This document shows, piece by piece, positions 7,924-16,107 of a stretch of DNA of 48,198 nt. The notes under the pieces were generated by a model. It saw only the letters and a list, made by a program, of their open reading frames with translations. It was not told the DNA's origin and searched no databases. Source of the stretch: Parasulfuritortus sp. (GTDB taxonomy: Bacteria; Pseudomonadota; Gammaproteobacteria; Burkholderiales; Thiobacillaceae); the NCBI GenBank assembly GCA_031291185.1, contig JARLJM010000123.1, positions 1 to 48,198 of the forward strand. Direction: 5' to 3'. Position numbers and translations under genes: made by a program. The stretch's first letter is position 1, and each line of letters starts with the position of its first letter.

Positions 7924-8394
7924 TTAGCCGCCGCAGCCGCCCAGGGTGACCTTGACTTCCTTGGCCAGGGTATAGACCTTGCCGCCGGCCTTGACGACGA
8001 CGCGCACGTTCCCGGTCGCGCCCAGCTTGACCGCCGTGGAGATGAAACTGTCCGTGCCGTTCATCAGCGTGAAATCGGCCAACAGCGGGGTGCCGTTCTT
8101 TTCGGCCAGGAGGATAATGTGATCGGTGCCCGGAATCTTGGATGTCACCTTGACCGGCACGCGGCTGCCGTTCTCGGCGATGGTGGGGGCGTCCAGTTCG
8201 ATCTGGTCGCTATCGGCAGCGCCAGAGGCAGCCAGACCACTCAGGGCACCCGCGACATCCTTGGCGTCGAAGGCGGCCTTGTTCCAGTCGGCCGCGAACA
8301 CTGCGCCAGGCTTCAGCAAGCCGGCACCGGCTGCCACGGCAACCATGGCGGCGGTCCCTACGCCTTTCAAAATCTGTCTGCGTTGTTGATTCAT
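7924..8394 (-). CDS. soxY: Thiosulfate oxidation carrier protein SoxY
   Basis: This 156-aa periplasmic sulfur carrier has a twin-arginine-like signal (QQRRQILKG, residues 3-11) and a hydrophobic stretch ending AVFA-AD. It ends in the swinging-arm motif GGCGG, whose cysteine carries the sulfur intermediates during the Sox cycle. It pairs with SoxZ, encoded just downstream, and is loaded by SoxAX and unloaded by SoxB. The window holds no soxCD, so the terminal persulfide on this cysteine must be removed otherwise. Confidence 0.97.
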   Translation of the reverse strand: MNQQRRQILKGVGTAAMVAVAAGAGLLKPGAVFAADWNKAAFDAKDVAGALSGLAASGAADSDQIELDAPTIAENGSRVPVKVTSKIPGTDHIILLAEKNGTPLLADFTLMNGTDSFISTAVKLGATGNVRVVVKAGGKVYTLAKEVKVTLGGCGG

Positions 8395-8428
8395 GTCTTG
8401 ATCTCCTTGCTAACGGGCTGCGAGTAAA

Positions 8429-8791
8429 TTAAAGGCCGTAAATGAAATCGACCACTTTGTCGATCTGCTCTTCGGTCAGGATCTTGTGCTTGCCAAAGGG
8501 CGGCATATAGGTTTCCGGATTGCGCACTGTCGGATCCCAGATCTGGGCGCGCAGGGCTGCCTTGTCGGGGAAGCGGGCGCTCATGGCAATCAGGGGAGGC
8601 CCGCTGTTGCCGGGCTGCGCGGCGTCCGCCTGGGTGGGCATGGCATGGCAGGCCAAGCAGTTGCCCATCTTGTTGTCGTAGGCAAGTTCTTTTCCGGTCC
8701 ACACTTTGGCGGGTTCGGCAGCCATGGCAGCATTGACCAACAGTGCAGCCAGCAGCGCAAAGCCGGTATTGACGGAAACATGATTCCGCAT
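8429..8791 (-). CDS. soxX: Sulfur oxidation c-type cytochrome SoxX
   Basis: This 120-aa mono-haem subunit of SoxAX has a signal peptide ending AAMA-AE, the haem motif CLACH (45-49), and a distal Met in TYMPPFG, with C-terminal EEQIDKVVDFIYGL. The ATG at 8791 has a strong GGAAGGAG. The frame is open to 8908 but that stretch has no signal-peptide character. It is the first gene of soxXYZAB. The 142-base upstream gap should hold the operon promoter; two CCGGCCG-containing repeats lie at about 8824-8850, but no clear -35/-10 pair stands out. Confidence 0.95.
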   Translation of the reverse strand: MRNHVSVNTGFALLAALLVNAAMAAEPAKVWTGKELAYDNKMGNCLACHAMPTQADAAQPGNSGPPLIAMSARFPDKAALRAQIWDPTVRNPETYMPPFGKHKILTEEQIDKVVDFIYGL

Positions 8792-8933
8792 AGTCTCACT
8801 CCTTCCTCTTCTCGAACACAAAGCCCGGCCGGGACAACTTGATACGGCCGGACGCTCTATAACTTTAAGACGGAATTGAATATACCCAAGAACATCTATC
8901 AAGAACAAACAGCGTATCAGTACATATGAATAT

Positions 8934-10361
8934 TCACTTGGACTCGGGCGACTTCTTTTCCCGTGCTTCCTGCTCTTTCAGATCCCTCAGCCGGGCATCG
9001 ATAACCGATTGGGTATAGAAATCGCCATCTCCGGATCGTTGCGCAAGCTGCAACTGCTCGATCGCCTGCGGCTGCTGGTCCAGCCTGATATAAGCCTCCG
9101 CCTGAGCCAGGTGTTCTTCGGCATTCCGGCCCAGGGCGTGATTCGCTTCAGCCAGCAACTGGTACAGCGTGTGGTCCTCCGGCCATAGTGACAAGCGGTC
9201 CGAGACAAACGTCCTGGCCTTGCCCGGATTACCCTGGCGCAACAAGGCGCGGGCGTAGGCATAGGCAAGCGGTTTGTAACCAGGGTAATGCGCAATCGCA
9301 GCATTCAGCCTGGCAACAGCCTGATCCACACGCCCGGTCCCGAGCAATACCTGGGCATCCAGGCTTTCGACCAAAGCAGAATGCTGTTCTTTTTCCAGAT
9401 GACTGAGGGCCTGATCAGCCTGCTCCTTGTTCCCCACCCTCAGCGCACTCAGCGCCAGCCCGTACCAGGCAGCGGGATCGTCCTGAGTTGGGGCCAGGAC
9501 GCTGAAACGTTTGTAGGCGTCCTGAGCCTCGCCCTCGGAGGCCTGCACCCGAGCCCGGATCAAGGCGAATTCGGGGCTGTCCACATGGCGCTTGGCCTTC
9601 ATTTCCGCCACCCGATTCTGCAAATCAGCCATCCGGTCATAGGTCATCGGGTGTGTACGCAGGAATCCCGGGACGTTACTTTCGTAAAGTCGGTCCTGTG
9701 ACATCAGATGCTTGAAGAACGACACCATGCCGTTGGGATCGAAACCGGCACTGGCCATGGTCTGCAGGCCTACCCGGTCAGCCTCCTTTTCGTGGGACTG
9801 GATATCGGTCAACTGGTTCTGGGCAGCATAAGCCTGACTGGTGGCGAGCGCCGCCTCGGATATCTGCGGGTTGTCGGAATGGGACGCAAGGATGGCGACG
9901 GCCATGCCGGCCAATGCGGCCACCATGCTCGCTTTCTGGCCCATCACGGACCGGGCCATATGGTTCTGCACCACGTGGCCGATTTCGTGAGACAGCACGC
10001 CCGCCAGTTCGGATTCGGTCCTGGTCGCCGAAAGCAGCCCGCTATTGATGCCAATATGCCCACCCGGCAGGGCAAAGGCGTTGATCATGGGGTCCTGAAC
10101 GACAAAGAAGTCAATCTGCCGGTATGGCGCGCTGCTCGACGCAACCAGACGCTCGCCCAGGGCGCTCAGATACTCGTTGATGTCCGGGTCGTCGAGAAAA
10201 TCCTTGTCCGACCGGATTTCACGCATGACTTCGCGTCCGACCTGATTCTCCTCAGTCAGGGAAACAGTAGCGCGAGCCGCTTCGCCCAGATCGGGAAGTT
10301 CGGAAGCCTGGGCTGAAATCGCGACGAAGGCGGCAAAGATGAAGATACGAGGCAATCGCAT
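8934..10361 (-). CDS. bepA: BepA-like M48 metalloprotease with TPR domain
   Basis: The product is a 475-aa periplasmic protease/chaperone similar in length and layout to E. coli BepA, which degrades stalled outer-membrane proteins and helps LptD assembly. The signal peptide is MRLPRIFIFAAFVAISAQA. The zinc motif HEIGH is at 125-129, the third ligand is in EKEADRVG, and TPR-like repeats span about 270-460. The start is the ATG at 10361; earlier in-frame starts add a polar stretch before the signal. It lies upstream of soxX on the same strand, probably as a separate unit. Confidence 0.92.
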   Translation of the reverse strand: MRLPRIFIFAAFVAISAQASELPDLGEAARATVSLTEENQVGREVMREIRSDKDFLDDPDINEYLSALGERLVASSSAPYRQIDFFVVQDPMINAFALPGGHIGINSGLLSATRTESELAGVLSHEIGHVVQNHMARSVMGQKASMVAALAGMAVAILASHSDNPQISEAALATSQAYAAQNQLTDIQSHEKEADRVGLQTMASAGFDPNGMVSFFKHLMSQDRLYESNVPGFLRTHPMTYDRMADLQNRVAEMKAKRHVDSPEFALIRARVQASEGEAQDAYKRFSVLAPTQDDPAAWYGLALSALRVGNKEQADQALSHLEKEQHSALVESLDAQVLLGTGRVDQAVARLNAAIAHYPGYKPLAYAYARALLRQGNPGKARTFVSDRLSLWPEDHTLYQLLAEANHALGRNAEEHLAQAEAYIRLDQQPQAIEQLQLAQRSGDGDFYTQSVIDARLRDLKEQEAREKKSPESK

Positions 10362-10486
10362 GCGGCTATGATACTCCGGTGAAATTTTGGTTCCCATCAA
10401 GGGCACCGACCGCACAGTAGCCACTCGAACCCGAATGGACATATGCTTGCCGGATCAATGGTAACGGCTTCAGCACTGGAGACATC

Positions 10487-11017
10487 ATGAAGAAAACACT
10501 TTGGGCTTGCCTGCTCACTGTCTGGGCAGGCTACGCCATGGCTACCACAGGCACTCTGATCAAGGCAGAACAGGCACGCGCGACACCTTCCGCCAAAGGA
10601 AAAATCATCACTCAATTCGCCAGTGGCACCCCGGTAGACGTCATCAACCGTCAGGGCGGCTGGCTGCAGATCAAGGCACAGGGCAGGAGCGGCTGGGTCC
10701 GGCTGTTGTCGGTCCGCAGCGCAACCGGCAGAGGATCCGGTGCTGACCTGGGTGGAGTGGTCGGTCTCGCGGGCAAACGCAACAACAACCAGGTTGTGGC
10801 AGTAGCCGGCCTGCGCGGCCTGAGCGAGGAAGACCTGAAGGGAGCCCACTTCGATGCGGCCCAGCTCGCCAGACTCGACACCTACAAGACCAGCCGGCAG
10901 CAGGCGGAGTCCTTCGCGGCCCAAGCCAAACTTAAGGCTCGCAACGTGGCCTATCTGAATCCACCGCCACAAAAAACCGCGCCCGCTGCCAATAACTGGG
11001 AAGGGAGACTGCCATGA
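10487..11017 (+). CDS. Secreted SH3-domain protein
   Basis: The product has 176 aa, with signal peptide MKKTLWACLLTVWAGYAMA and then a bacterial SH3 domain (about 22-75: GTLIKAEQARATPS ... GGWLQIKAQGRSGWVRL). The rest is Ala/Gln-rich and unassigned. Its stop overlaps the ATG of the downstream M48 protease in ATGA, so the two are coupled and may act together in the periplasm, the SH3 part perhaps binding peptidoglycan or the protease. The exact role is unknown. Confidence 0.85.
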   Translation: MKKTLWACLLTVWAGYAMATTGTLIKAEQARATPSAKGKIITQFASGTPVDVINRQGGWLQIKAQGRSGWVRLLSVRSATGRGSGADLGGVVGLAGKRNNNQVVAVAGLRGLSEEDLKGAHFDAAQLARLDTYKTSRQQAESFAAQAKLKARNVAYLNPPPQKTAPAANNWEGRLP

Positions 11018-11934
11018 AACGCATTGCACTCGGGTTGCTCCTGGCTACCACGTTCGGCAGTGCCCATGCCATGAAGCTGGGGGATTTCCTCGATGCCGTC
11101 AGTAAACTGAAACAGCCGGCCGTCAGCAATTCGCCTCAGAACGACACCGCCCAGACGGCTGATACGAACTCAAACTCTCAACAGCAATTGTTGCTGACCG
11201 CACTACAGGGCAGCCACGTCAGCGATGCCCAGGAGGACGAGATCGGCCGCCAGATTGCTGGCAACCTTCTGGGCGCGGCTCCGCTGGTCAAGAACGATGC
11301 CCTGCAACGCTATGTCAACATGGTGGGGCGCTGGGTTTCCCTGCAAGGCGAACGCCCCAACCTGGCCTGGCACTTCGGCGTCATTGATACCGACGACATC
11401 AATGCCTTCTCCGCGCCCGGCGGTTACATATTCGTCACCAAGGGCCTGTACCGCACATTGCAGAACGAGGCCGAGCTGGCAGGCGTTCTCGGACACGAAA
11501 TTGGCCATGTACTGAAGCGGCACCATCTCAAGTTGTTGCAGAAATCAGCCCAGGTCGCGCTCATTGGACAGGCACTGGGATCGGCCATGGCCAAGCAGGG
11601 CGACGGCGACAGGACCGCAGCGATCTTGCAGAACCTGATCGGCAACGGCGCCGAGATCGTCGCCCGAAGCCTGGACAAAGATGCCGAATACGAAGCTGAC
11701 CGCATCGGCATGGTCCTGACCGCGCGTGCCGGCTACGACCCGTATGCCCTGCCCGCCGTCTTGCAGGAGATCGGCCATGCCAGCCAGCTGAACCAGAGCC
11801 AGACCGCCCTGCTGTTCAAAACGCATCCGCTGCCCGACGACCGCCTCGACCACCTGTCGCAGGCGGCAGGCGACAGGATGGATGCCTACGCCGACGGCAA
11901 GAGTCTGGATAACCGGTTTATCAAACTGCCTTAG
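11014..11934 (+). CDS. M48-family periplasmic metalloprotease
   Basis: This 306-aa protein has a signal peptide (ending SAHA-MK), zinc motif HEIGH (161-165) and the downstream glutamate in YEADRIG. The segment FSAPGGYIFVTKGL before the motif is typical of the M48 C group (BepA/LoiP-like). Unlike the BepA-like protein encoded 650 bases away it has no TPR domain. It is translationally coupled to the SH3 protein and divergent from the BepA-like gene, so both proteases may share envelope-stress functions. Confidence 0.92.
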   Translation: MKRIALGLLLATTFGSAHAMKLGDFLDAVSKLKQPAVSNSPQNDTAQTADTNSNSQQQLLLTALQGSHVSDAQEDEIGRQIAGNLLGAAPLVKNDALQRYVNMVGRWVSLQGERPNLAWHFGVIDTDDINAFSAPGGYIFVTKGLYRTLQNEAELAGVLGHEIGHVLKRHHLKLLQKSAQVALIGQALGSAMAKQGDGDRTAAILQNLIGNGAEIVARSLDKDAEYEADRIGMVLTARAGYDPYALPAVLQEIGHASQLNQSQTALLFKTHPLPDDRLDHLSQAAGDRMDAYADGKSLDNRFIKLP

Positions 11935-12181
11935 GCATTGGAATAGTCCGGCAGCCTGGCAGCATACGGCTGTAGCCACAAATTCATTCCGCCTGATGGT
12001 CTGCCGGCACAGGCGGGCAAAGGCTGACATGACTCATGTTATGTGAATGGGCATTGATGGCCCATCTGTCCAAGGAGCAGTACAGGCCCTCCCATTCAAC
12101 CAAACCACTCACGCTCGGGATCGATTGCCAATCTCAAGCCGCCTGTGTGTAATGGGGCACTTTGTTAATTTGCGAAGCTTC

Positions 12182-13045
12182 ATGTCCGTCCACCATTCCA
12201 CTGATCTGCCTTTCATCCACGAACTTACCCCAGCTCGGCTGCGTGCATTACAAACACAAGCGGCGCAGGAAGCCGGCCTGGACGTCAACTTTCACGATAC
12301 CCTCCGCAATGGCGACAGTGGGCCTGAACTGACGATCATTCCTGCCGGTCGTTTCGAAATGGGCGCTCCGGCCAGCCAGATTCACTTCGGCGATCTGCCC
12401 CAACATAGCGCGCAGATCGCGGCCCATTTCGCGATCGGACGGTACTGCATCACCGCCAGCGAATTCGACGTTTTTGCTTCGGATACAGGATTTATCTGGC
12501 AAAGCCACCTGATGCGCTCCGAGGGTCGCCAGCCCGTCATCAACGTCAGCACCGAAGAGGCTCATGCCTACCTGGCCTGGCTGTCGACCCAGACCGGGCA
12601 GCGCTATCGCCTGCCCAGCGAGGCCGAGTGGGAGTACGCCGCACGGGCCGGCAGCCTGACCGCCTACTGTTTCGGCGACCGTCTCACCTGCGGCGAGGCC
12701 AACATTCATTCGCTACATCCACCCGCCACTCCAGCCAAGGGCTGGCGGCGCTTCATACCGGTCTGCGTTCCGCTAAACAGAACCGCTGAAGTCGGCAGTT
12801 ACCCGCCCAACGTATGGGGCCTGTTCGAGGTGCATGGCAATGTCTGGGAGCTGACCGACTCGCCCTGGATTGGCTCACTCGATTCCGAAAACACCGCTGG
12901 CCTGAATCGAAAAGGGCACTGGATCGTCACCAAGGGCGGCTCCTGGTTCGAAGGTACGGCAGAAGCCCGCTCCGCATCCCGCAAACCACGTCTGCGCGAA
13001 GAGCTCGACACCAATCTCAGCTTGCGTGTGCTGCGCGAAATTTAA
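12182..13045 (+). CDS. Formylglycine-generating-enzyme-like (SUMF1 fold) protein
   Basis: This protein of about 287 aa has an FGE-sulfatase domain: GRFEMGAP, PVINVSTEEAHAYLAWLS, RLPSEAEWEYAARAG, WGLFEVHGNVWELT and KGGSWFEG. True FGEs carry a C-terminal cysteine pair that binds copper; the matching stretch (KGGSWFEGTAEARSASR) has none, so it is unlikely to make formylglycine. Family members without the cysteines serve other redox or binding roles. No signal peptide is evident. The start at 12182 is chosen because the fold begins soon after; 12152 and 12047 are open alternatives, and no strong Shine-Dalgarno decides. Confidence 0.85.
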   Translation: MSVHHSTDLPFIHELTPARLRALQTQAAQEAGLDVNFHDTLRNGDSGPELTIIPAGRFEMGAPASQIHFGDLPQHSAQIAAHFAIGRYCITASEFDVFASDTGFIWQSHLMRSEGRQPVINVSTEEAHAYLAWLSTQTGQRYRLPSEAEWEYAARAGSLTAYCFGDRLTCGEANIHSLHPPATPAKGWRRFIPVCVPLNRTAEVGSYPPNVWGLFEVHGNVWELTDSPWIGSLDSENTAGLNRKGHWIVTKGGSWFEGTAEARSASRKPRLREELDTNLSLRVLREI

Positions 13046-13138
13046 TTAACAATTGCTTTGTCCCGGACGCCTGCTAGAAAGCATATATGCCCGAGTGTTT
13101 TACAAGGGTATACATGATCACTGGTAAGGAGGAAAGTC

Positions 13139-13504
13139 ATGATGGACATCAACAAGCTCATTCAAGCCGAGCATGTGGCGCACTGCGAAGCTGACGAGTT
13201 CATGGCGGACATGGAAGCCTGGACTGAGAGTCAGGCCCAGCAATTGGCCAGGCAAGACGGTTTGCAACTGACCGATGAACATATGGAAGTAATCTGCTGG
13301 CTACGCGACCACTTTGCGGAATGCGGACCGGAACCTCTCGGCCGACAACTATCCAGAGCGCTGGACGAAAACTTTGCCGACATGGGCGGACTCAAATACC
13401 TCTACCGCCTGTTCCCTAAAGGCCCTGTCTGCCAAGGGAGCCGACTGGCTGGATTGCCCATCCCGCCTGGCAGTTTCGACATGTCTTTCGGTAGCACGCA
13501 CTGA
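13139..13504 (+). CDS. DsrC-family protein lacking both redox cysteines (RspA-like)
   Basis: This 121-aa DsrC/TusE/DsvC-fold protein contains LTDEHMEVICWLRDHFAECG and KYLYRLFPKGP. In catalytic DsrC the C-terminal arm has two cysteines, one about ten residues upstream and one next to last. Here both positions are serine (QGSRLAGLPIPPGSF), and the chain continues eight residues beyond the usual end. Such Cys-less members have been grouped as RspA, proposed to be regulatory. A clear AAGGAGGAAA precedes tandem ATGs (13139, 13142). It is convergent with a second family member. Sulfur transfer by the classic route is not possible. Confidence 0.88.
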   Translation: MMDINKLIQAEHVAHCEADEFMADMEAWTESQAQQLARQDGLQLTDEHMEVICWLRDHFAECGPEPLGRQLSRALDENFADMGGLKYLYRLFPKGPVCQGSRLAGLPIPPGSFDMSFGSTH

Positions 13505-13557
13505 AGCGATTCGCTACAGACAGGTCCGTAGCGCGGGCTTCTGGTTTCAACCCACAC

Positions 13558-13595
13558 AAACGACGATACCCGGCCGGGGCCGGGCATCGTCGTTT
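13558..13595. terminator. Bidirectional terminator between the two DsrC-family genes
   Basis: A long hairpin has outer arms AAACGACGAT and ATCGTCGTTT and inner arms CCCGGCC and GGCCGGG. The flanking A-run and T-run make it work in both directions. It lies between the convergent ends at 13504 and 13613. Confidence 0.85.
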
Positions 13596-13612
13596 AACAA
13601 ACCGGTCGGTCC

Positions 13613-13945
13613 TTAAACGCAGCCGGTCGGCTTCGGAGTACCTGCATAGCGCCCTGCCTGCTTGGCTGGCCCGAACGGGAACAGGTCAAACAAGAACTTC
13701 TTTTCGCCCCATTCGTCGCCGAATTCCTCTTTCAAGCCCTTCTGCAGGAAACGCAGGTTGGGCGCCGTGCCATATTCCTGGAAGTAGTTGCGCATGTAAT
13801 GAATGATCTTCCAGTGGTTTTCTTCCAGTTCCAGCTTGTCCTGGCTGGCCAGATAGGCCGCCACGTCATCAGACCAGTCATCCAGATTGACCAGATAGCC
13901 CTCAGGATCGGTTTCCACCGTCTTGCCGTTGATGTTCAGTTCCAT
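13613..13945 (-). CDS. tusE: TusE/DsrC-family sulfurtransferase protein (single C-terminal cysteine)
   Basis: This 110-aa DsrC-fold protein ends FGPAKQAGRYAGTPKPTGCV. The penultimate cysteine (CysA) is kept, and the upstream one (CysB) is glycine, which is the TusE pattern rather than that of DsrC working with dissimilatory sulfite reductase. Family members accept sulfur as a persulfide and pass it on, for example in tRNA 2-thiolation or sulfur oxidation. The start MELNINGKTVETD is typical, with GAGAGGAAAC upstream. No tusBCD or dsr genes are in the window. Confidence 0.93.
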   Translation of the reverse strand: MELNINGKTVETDPEGYLVNLDDWSDDVAAYLASQDKLELEENHWKIIHYMRNYFQEYGTAPNLRFLQKGLKEEFGDEWGEKKFLFDLFPFGPAKQAGRYAGTPKPTGCV

Positions 13946-14004
13946 GTTGTTTCCTCTCTCTCACCCGGTTTTCAATTACCAGCTGTGGCTGGCCTGAGGT
14001 AAAG

Positions 14005-14033
14005 AGTATATAAGTTGACCTTTTAAGTCAACT
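14005..14033 (-). promoter_or_regulatory. Promoter/operator region of the TusE-like gene
   Basis: On the minus strand TTGACT (a -35-like box) and TATACT (a -10-like box) are 15 bases apart. The region overlaps a perfect inverted repeat AGTTGAC-N7-GTCAACT (14013-14033). A further copy of the half site with its flank, GTCAACTATT, recurs at 14117-14126 closer to sodB. The repeat could bind a dimeric regulator affecting both divergent genes; the spacing is shorter than ideal for a promoter. Confidence 0.45.
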
Positions 14034-14191
14034 ATTTGGTTGCGCTAATTGTGGTCTTCCATTTATTCAGCGGATCAATGTCCCTGTTCGCACATGACAA
14101 ATACTTTACGTTAATGGTCAACTATTGCCGACTTCGCGTGATGCCCGTAGAATCCTGAGTGCCGCATTCAACTACTAACCGGAGAAAAGAC

Positions 14192-14779
14192 ATGGAACAC
14201 CAACTGCCCGCACTGCCCTACGCCAAGGACGCCCTGCAACCCCACATGTCCGCCGAGACCTTCGATTACCACTACTCGAAGCACCATCAGGCCTATGTCA
14301 CCAATCTGAACAACCTGATCAAGGGCACCGACTTCGAGAACCAGTCGCTGGAAGACATCGTCAAGACCGCCCCCGCCGGCGGCATCTACAACAACGCCGC
14401 ACAAGTCTCCAACCACACTTTCTTCTGGAACTGCATGAAGCCGAACGGCGGAGGCGCACCGACCGGCGCACTGGCTGACGCCATCAACGCCAAGTGGGGC
14501 AGCCTGGACGAGTTCAAGAAAGCCTTCCAGACCAGTGCCGTCGGCAACTTCGGTTCCGGCTGGACCTGGCTGGTGAAGAAGGCCGACGGCTCTGTCGACA
14601 TCGTCAACATGGGTGCTGCCGGCACTCCGTTGACCACCGCCGACAAGGCCCTGCTCTGCGTCGACGTATGGGAACACGCCTACTACATCGACTACCGCAA
14701 CCTGCGCCCGAAGTTTGTGGAGACCTTCCTGAATTCGCTGGTGAACTGGGACTTCGTGGCTGCCAACTTCGCTGCCTGA
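14192..14779 (+). CDS. sodB: Superoxide dismutase, Fe type
   Basis: This 195-aa cytosolic enzyme disproportionates superoxide. Metal-site segments are seen in order: DYHYSKHHQAYV, NHTFFWNCMKP and DVWEHAYYIDYRN. The features GGGAPTGAL and FGSGWTWLV favour the iron rather than the manganese subgroup. The ATG at 14192 has GGAGAAAAG before it. A strong terminator follows, so the gene is monocistronic, and a shared gap with the TusE-like gene holds repeated GTCAAC motifs. Confidence 0.96.
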   Translation: MEHQLPALPYAKDALQPHMSAETFDYHYSKHHQAYVTNLNNLIKGTDFENQSLEDIVKTAPAGGIYNNAAQVSNHTFFWNCMKPNGGGAPTGALADAINAKWGSLDEFKKAFQTSAVGNFGSGWTWLVKKADGSVDIVNMGAAGTPLTTADKALLCVDVWEHAYYIDYRNLRPKFVETFLNSLVNWDFVAANFAA

Positions 14780-14839
14780 CAGGTAACCCATTTGGCAGGA
14801 ATTGTCCGTAACCACGGTACAAGCCAGCCAGTCAAAAAA

Positions 14840-14872
14840 GGGGCGGTCCATAAACTGGACCGCCCCTTTTTA
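14840..14872 (+). terminator. Rho-independent terminator after sodB
   Basis: Perfect 11-base arms GGGGCGGTCCA and TGGACCGCCCC (14840-14850, 14856-14866) with a TAAAC loop are followed by TTTTTATTATT. It lies 61 bases after the sodB stop. Confidence 0.93.
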
Positions 14873-15056
14873 TTATTCAACCAGTAACACGATGCCGGCC
14901 GGCCGCAAGAAAATGAAGCGATAAATTGTTTATCGTCAAATGACAGACAAATGGAATTGACAACATGAAGCAGCCGGCCTGACCATGCTCAAACTGCTTT
15001 GTAGTGCGGGGAGCGCTGCATACAAGTTTATTCACGAAACACAATGAGCATTGATC

Positions 15057-15461
15057 ATGACAAAGATATCAAGCCTGGACCCACGGTTTAGTGTTTCAAA
15101 CAAAACGCTCGATAGACAACATCTGACCATCCTCAACCTCAGGTCTTCCGCTCTGGAATTCTTTTATGATGACAAAGTCGGCGATCTGAAGAAGTTCACC
15201 AAGAATCTGTATGAACTCCACTCTCGGATACTGGATCATTTCTACACTGAGGAAGAAATTTTATTAAAACACGGTTATGCCAACCTGGAAGAACACATCC
15301 TGGAACACAGCTCATATACAGAGAAGCTGTCCTATTTGTTCTTTGATGTAAGCAATGGGGTAATCGACAAGCCCAACATGGAGTTCTGCTTACTGGATTG
15401 GGTACCCAGGCACCTGGCTGAGTGGGATATGGAATACGGGCACTTTCTGCAAATTCACTGA
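15057..15461 (+). CDS. Bacteriohemerythrin
   Basis: This 134-aa single-domain di-iron O2-binding protein has the full ligand set: His22 (DRQH), His61 and Glu65 (HFYTE), His80 and His84 (HILEH), and His119 and Asp124 (HLAEWD). The ATG at 15057 is preferred over the in-frame TTG six bases upstream. Soluble hemerythrins sense or deliver oxygen in microaerophiles. It stands alone between sodB and the RlpA-like gene; upstream bases 14873-15056 show no other feature. Confidence 0.92.
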   Translation: MTKISSLDPRFSVSNKTLDRQHLTILNLRSSALEFFYDDKVGDLKKFTKNLYELHSRILDHFYTEEEILLKHGYANLEEHILEHSSYTEKLSYLFFDVSNGVIDKPNMEFCLLDWVPRHLAEWDMEYGHFLQIH

Positions 15462-15573
15462 TTTTGTTTCAACGAATCCCTCGGGTTCCGGCCAGAAGTG
15501 ATTCAATAACCAAAGTTTGGTCGACATTCTGTTACTGTGCAGAGCAATCGACATGAATAAAAGGGGGATGTTT

Positions 15574-16074
15574 ATGTCGATCAGGTTTCGTCATGCACTG
15601 GGAATCGCCGTTTTATTTACCGTTCAGACGATGCTGCTTGCAGTTGCAGAGGCCGCTGACAGGCCATTGCACCAGCATGCCATTCTGTGGCCAGAGGCAA
15701 AAAATCGACTTGCCGCGCCTGCCCGCACCAGACCTGTCGCAGCCCACAAAGGCCTGTCAGGAATTGCCAGCTATTACGCGGACCACTTCCAGAAGCGAAA
15801 GACAGCGAGCGGGCACCCCTATTACAAAAACGCATGGACCGCTGCGCATCGCACCATCCCCTTGGGCACCTGGGTGCGCGTAACCAATGACAACAATGGG
15901 CACAGCGTGGTGGTTCAAATTACGGATCGCGGTCCTTACATTAAAAACAGAGTGCTCGATCTTTCCCGTTCAGCTGCCCAAGCGCTAGGCATGAACCACA
16001 CCGGCACGGCACCCGTCCATTTGCAGGTAGTGCAGGAACATCAATCAAGCCGACGAGTCAGATTCGGCGCCTAG
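15574..16074 (+). CDS. rlpA: RlpA-like septal-ring protein (double-psi beta-barrel)
   Basis: This 166-aa secreted protein has a signal peptide (FRHALGIAVLFTVQTMLLAVAEA). The RlpA/expansin-like double-psi barrel has the signatures GIASYYADHFQKRKTASG, AAHRTIPLGTWVRVTN and ITDRGPY with VLDLSRSAA. RlpA proteins bind denuded peptidoglycan and some are lytic transglycosylases. The C-terminal SPOR domain of canonical RlpA is missing, so it is a short form. AGGGGG six bases before 15574 supports that start; ATG 15553 is also in frame. No lipobox is seen. Confidence 0.88.
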   Translation: MSIRFRHALGIAVLFTVQTMLLAVAEAADRPLHQHAILWPEAKNRLAAPARTRPVAAHKGLSGIASYYADHFQKRKTASGHPYYKNAWTAAHRTIPLGTWVRVTNDNNGHSVVVQITDRGPYIKNRVLDLSRSAAQALGMNHTGTAPVHLQVVQEHQSSRRVRFGA

Positions 16075-16107
16075 CCGGCATGGCTCGCTGTTGCAGCGAA
16101 TGCATTT

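Noticed and set aside
12047-12065. ATGGGC/GCCCAT hairpin as an FGE-like gene start or attenuator
   Set aside because: Six-base arms only, no T-run, and no sign that translation starts there.
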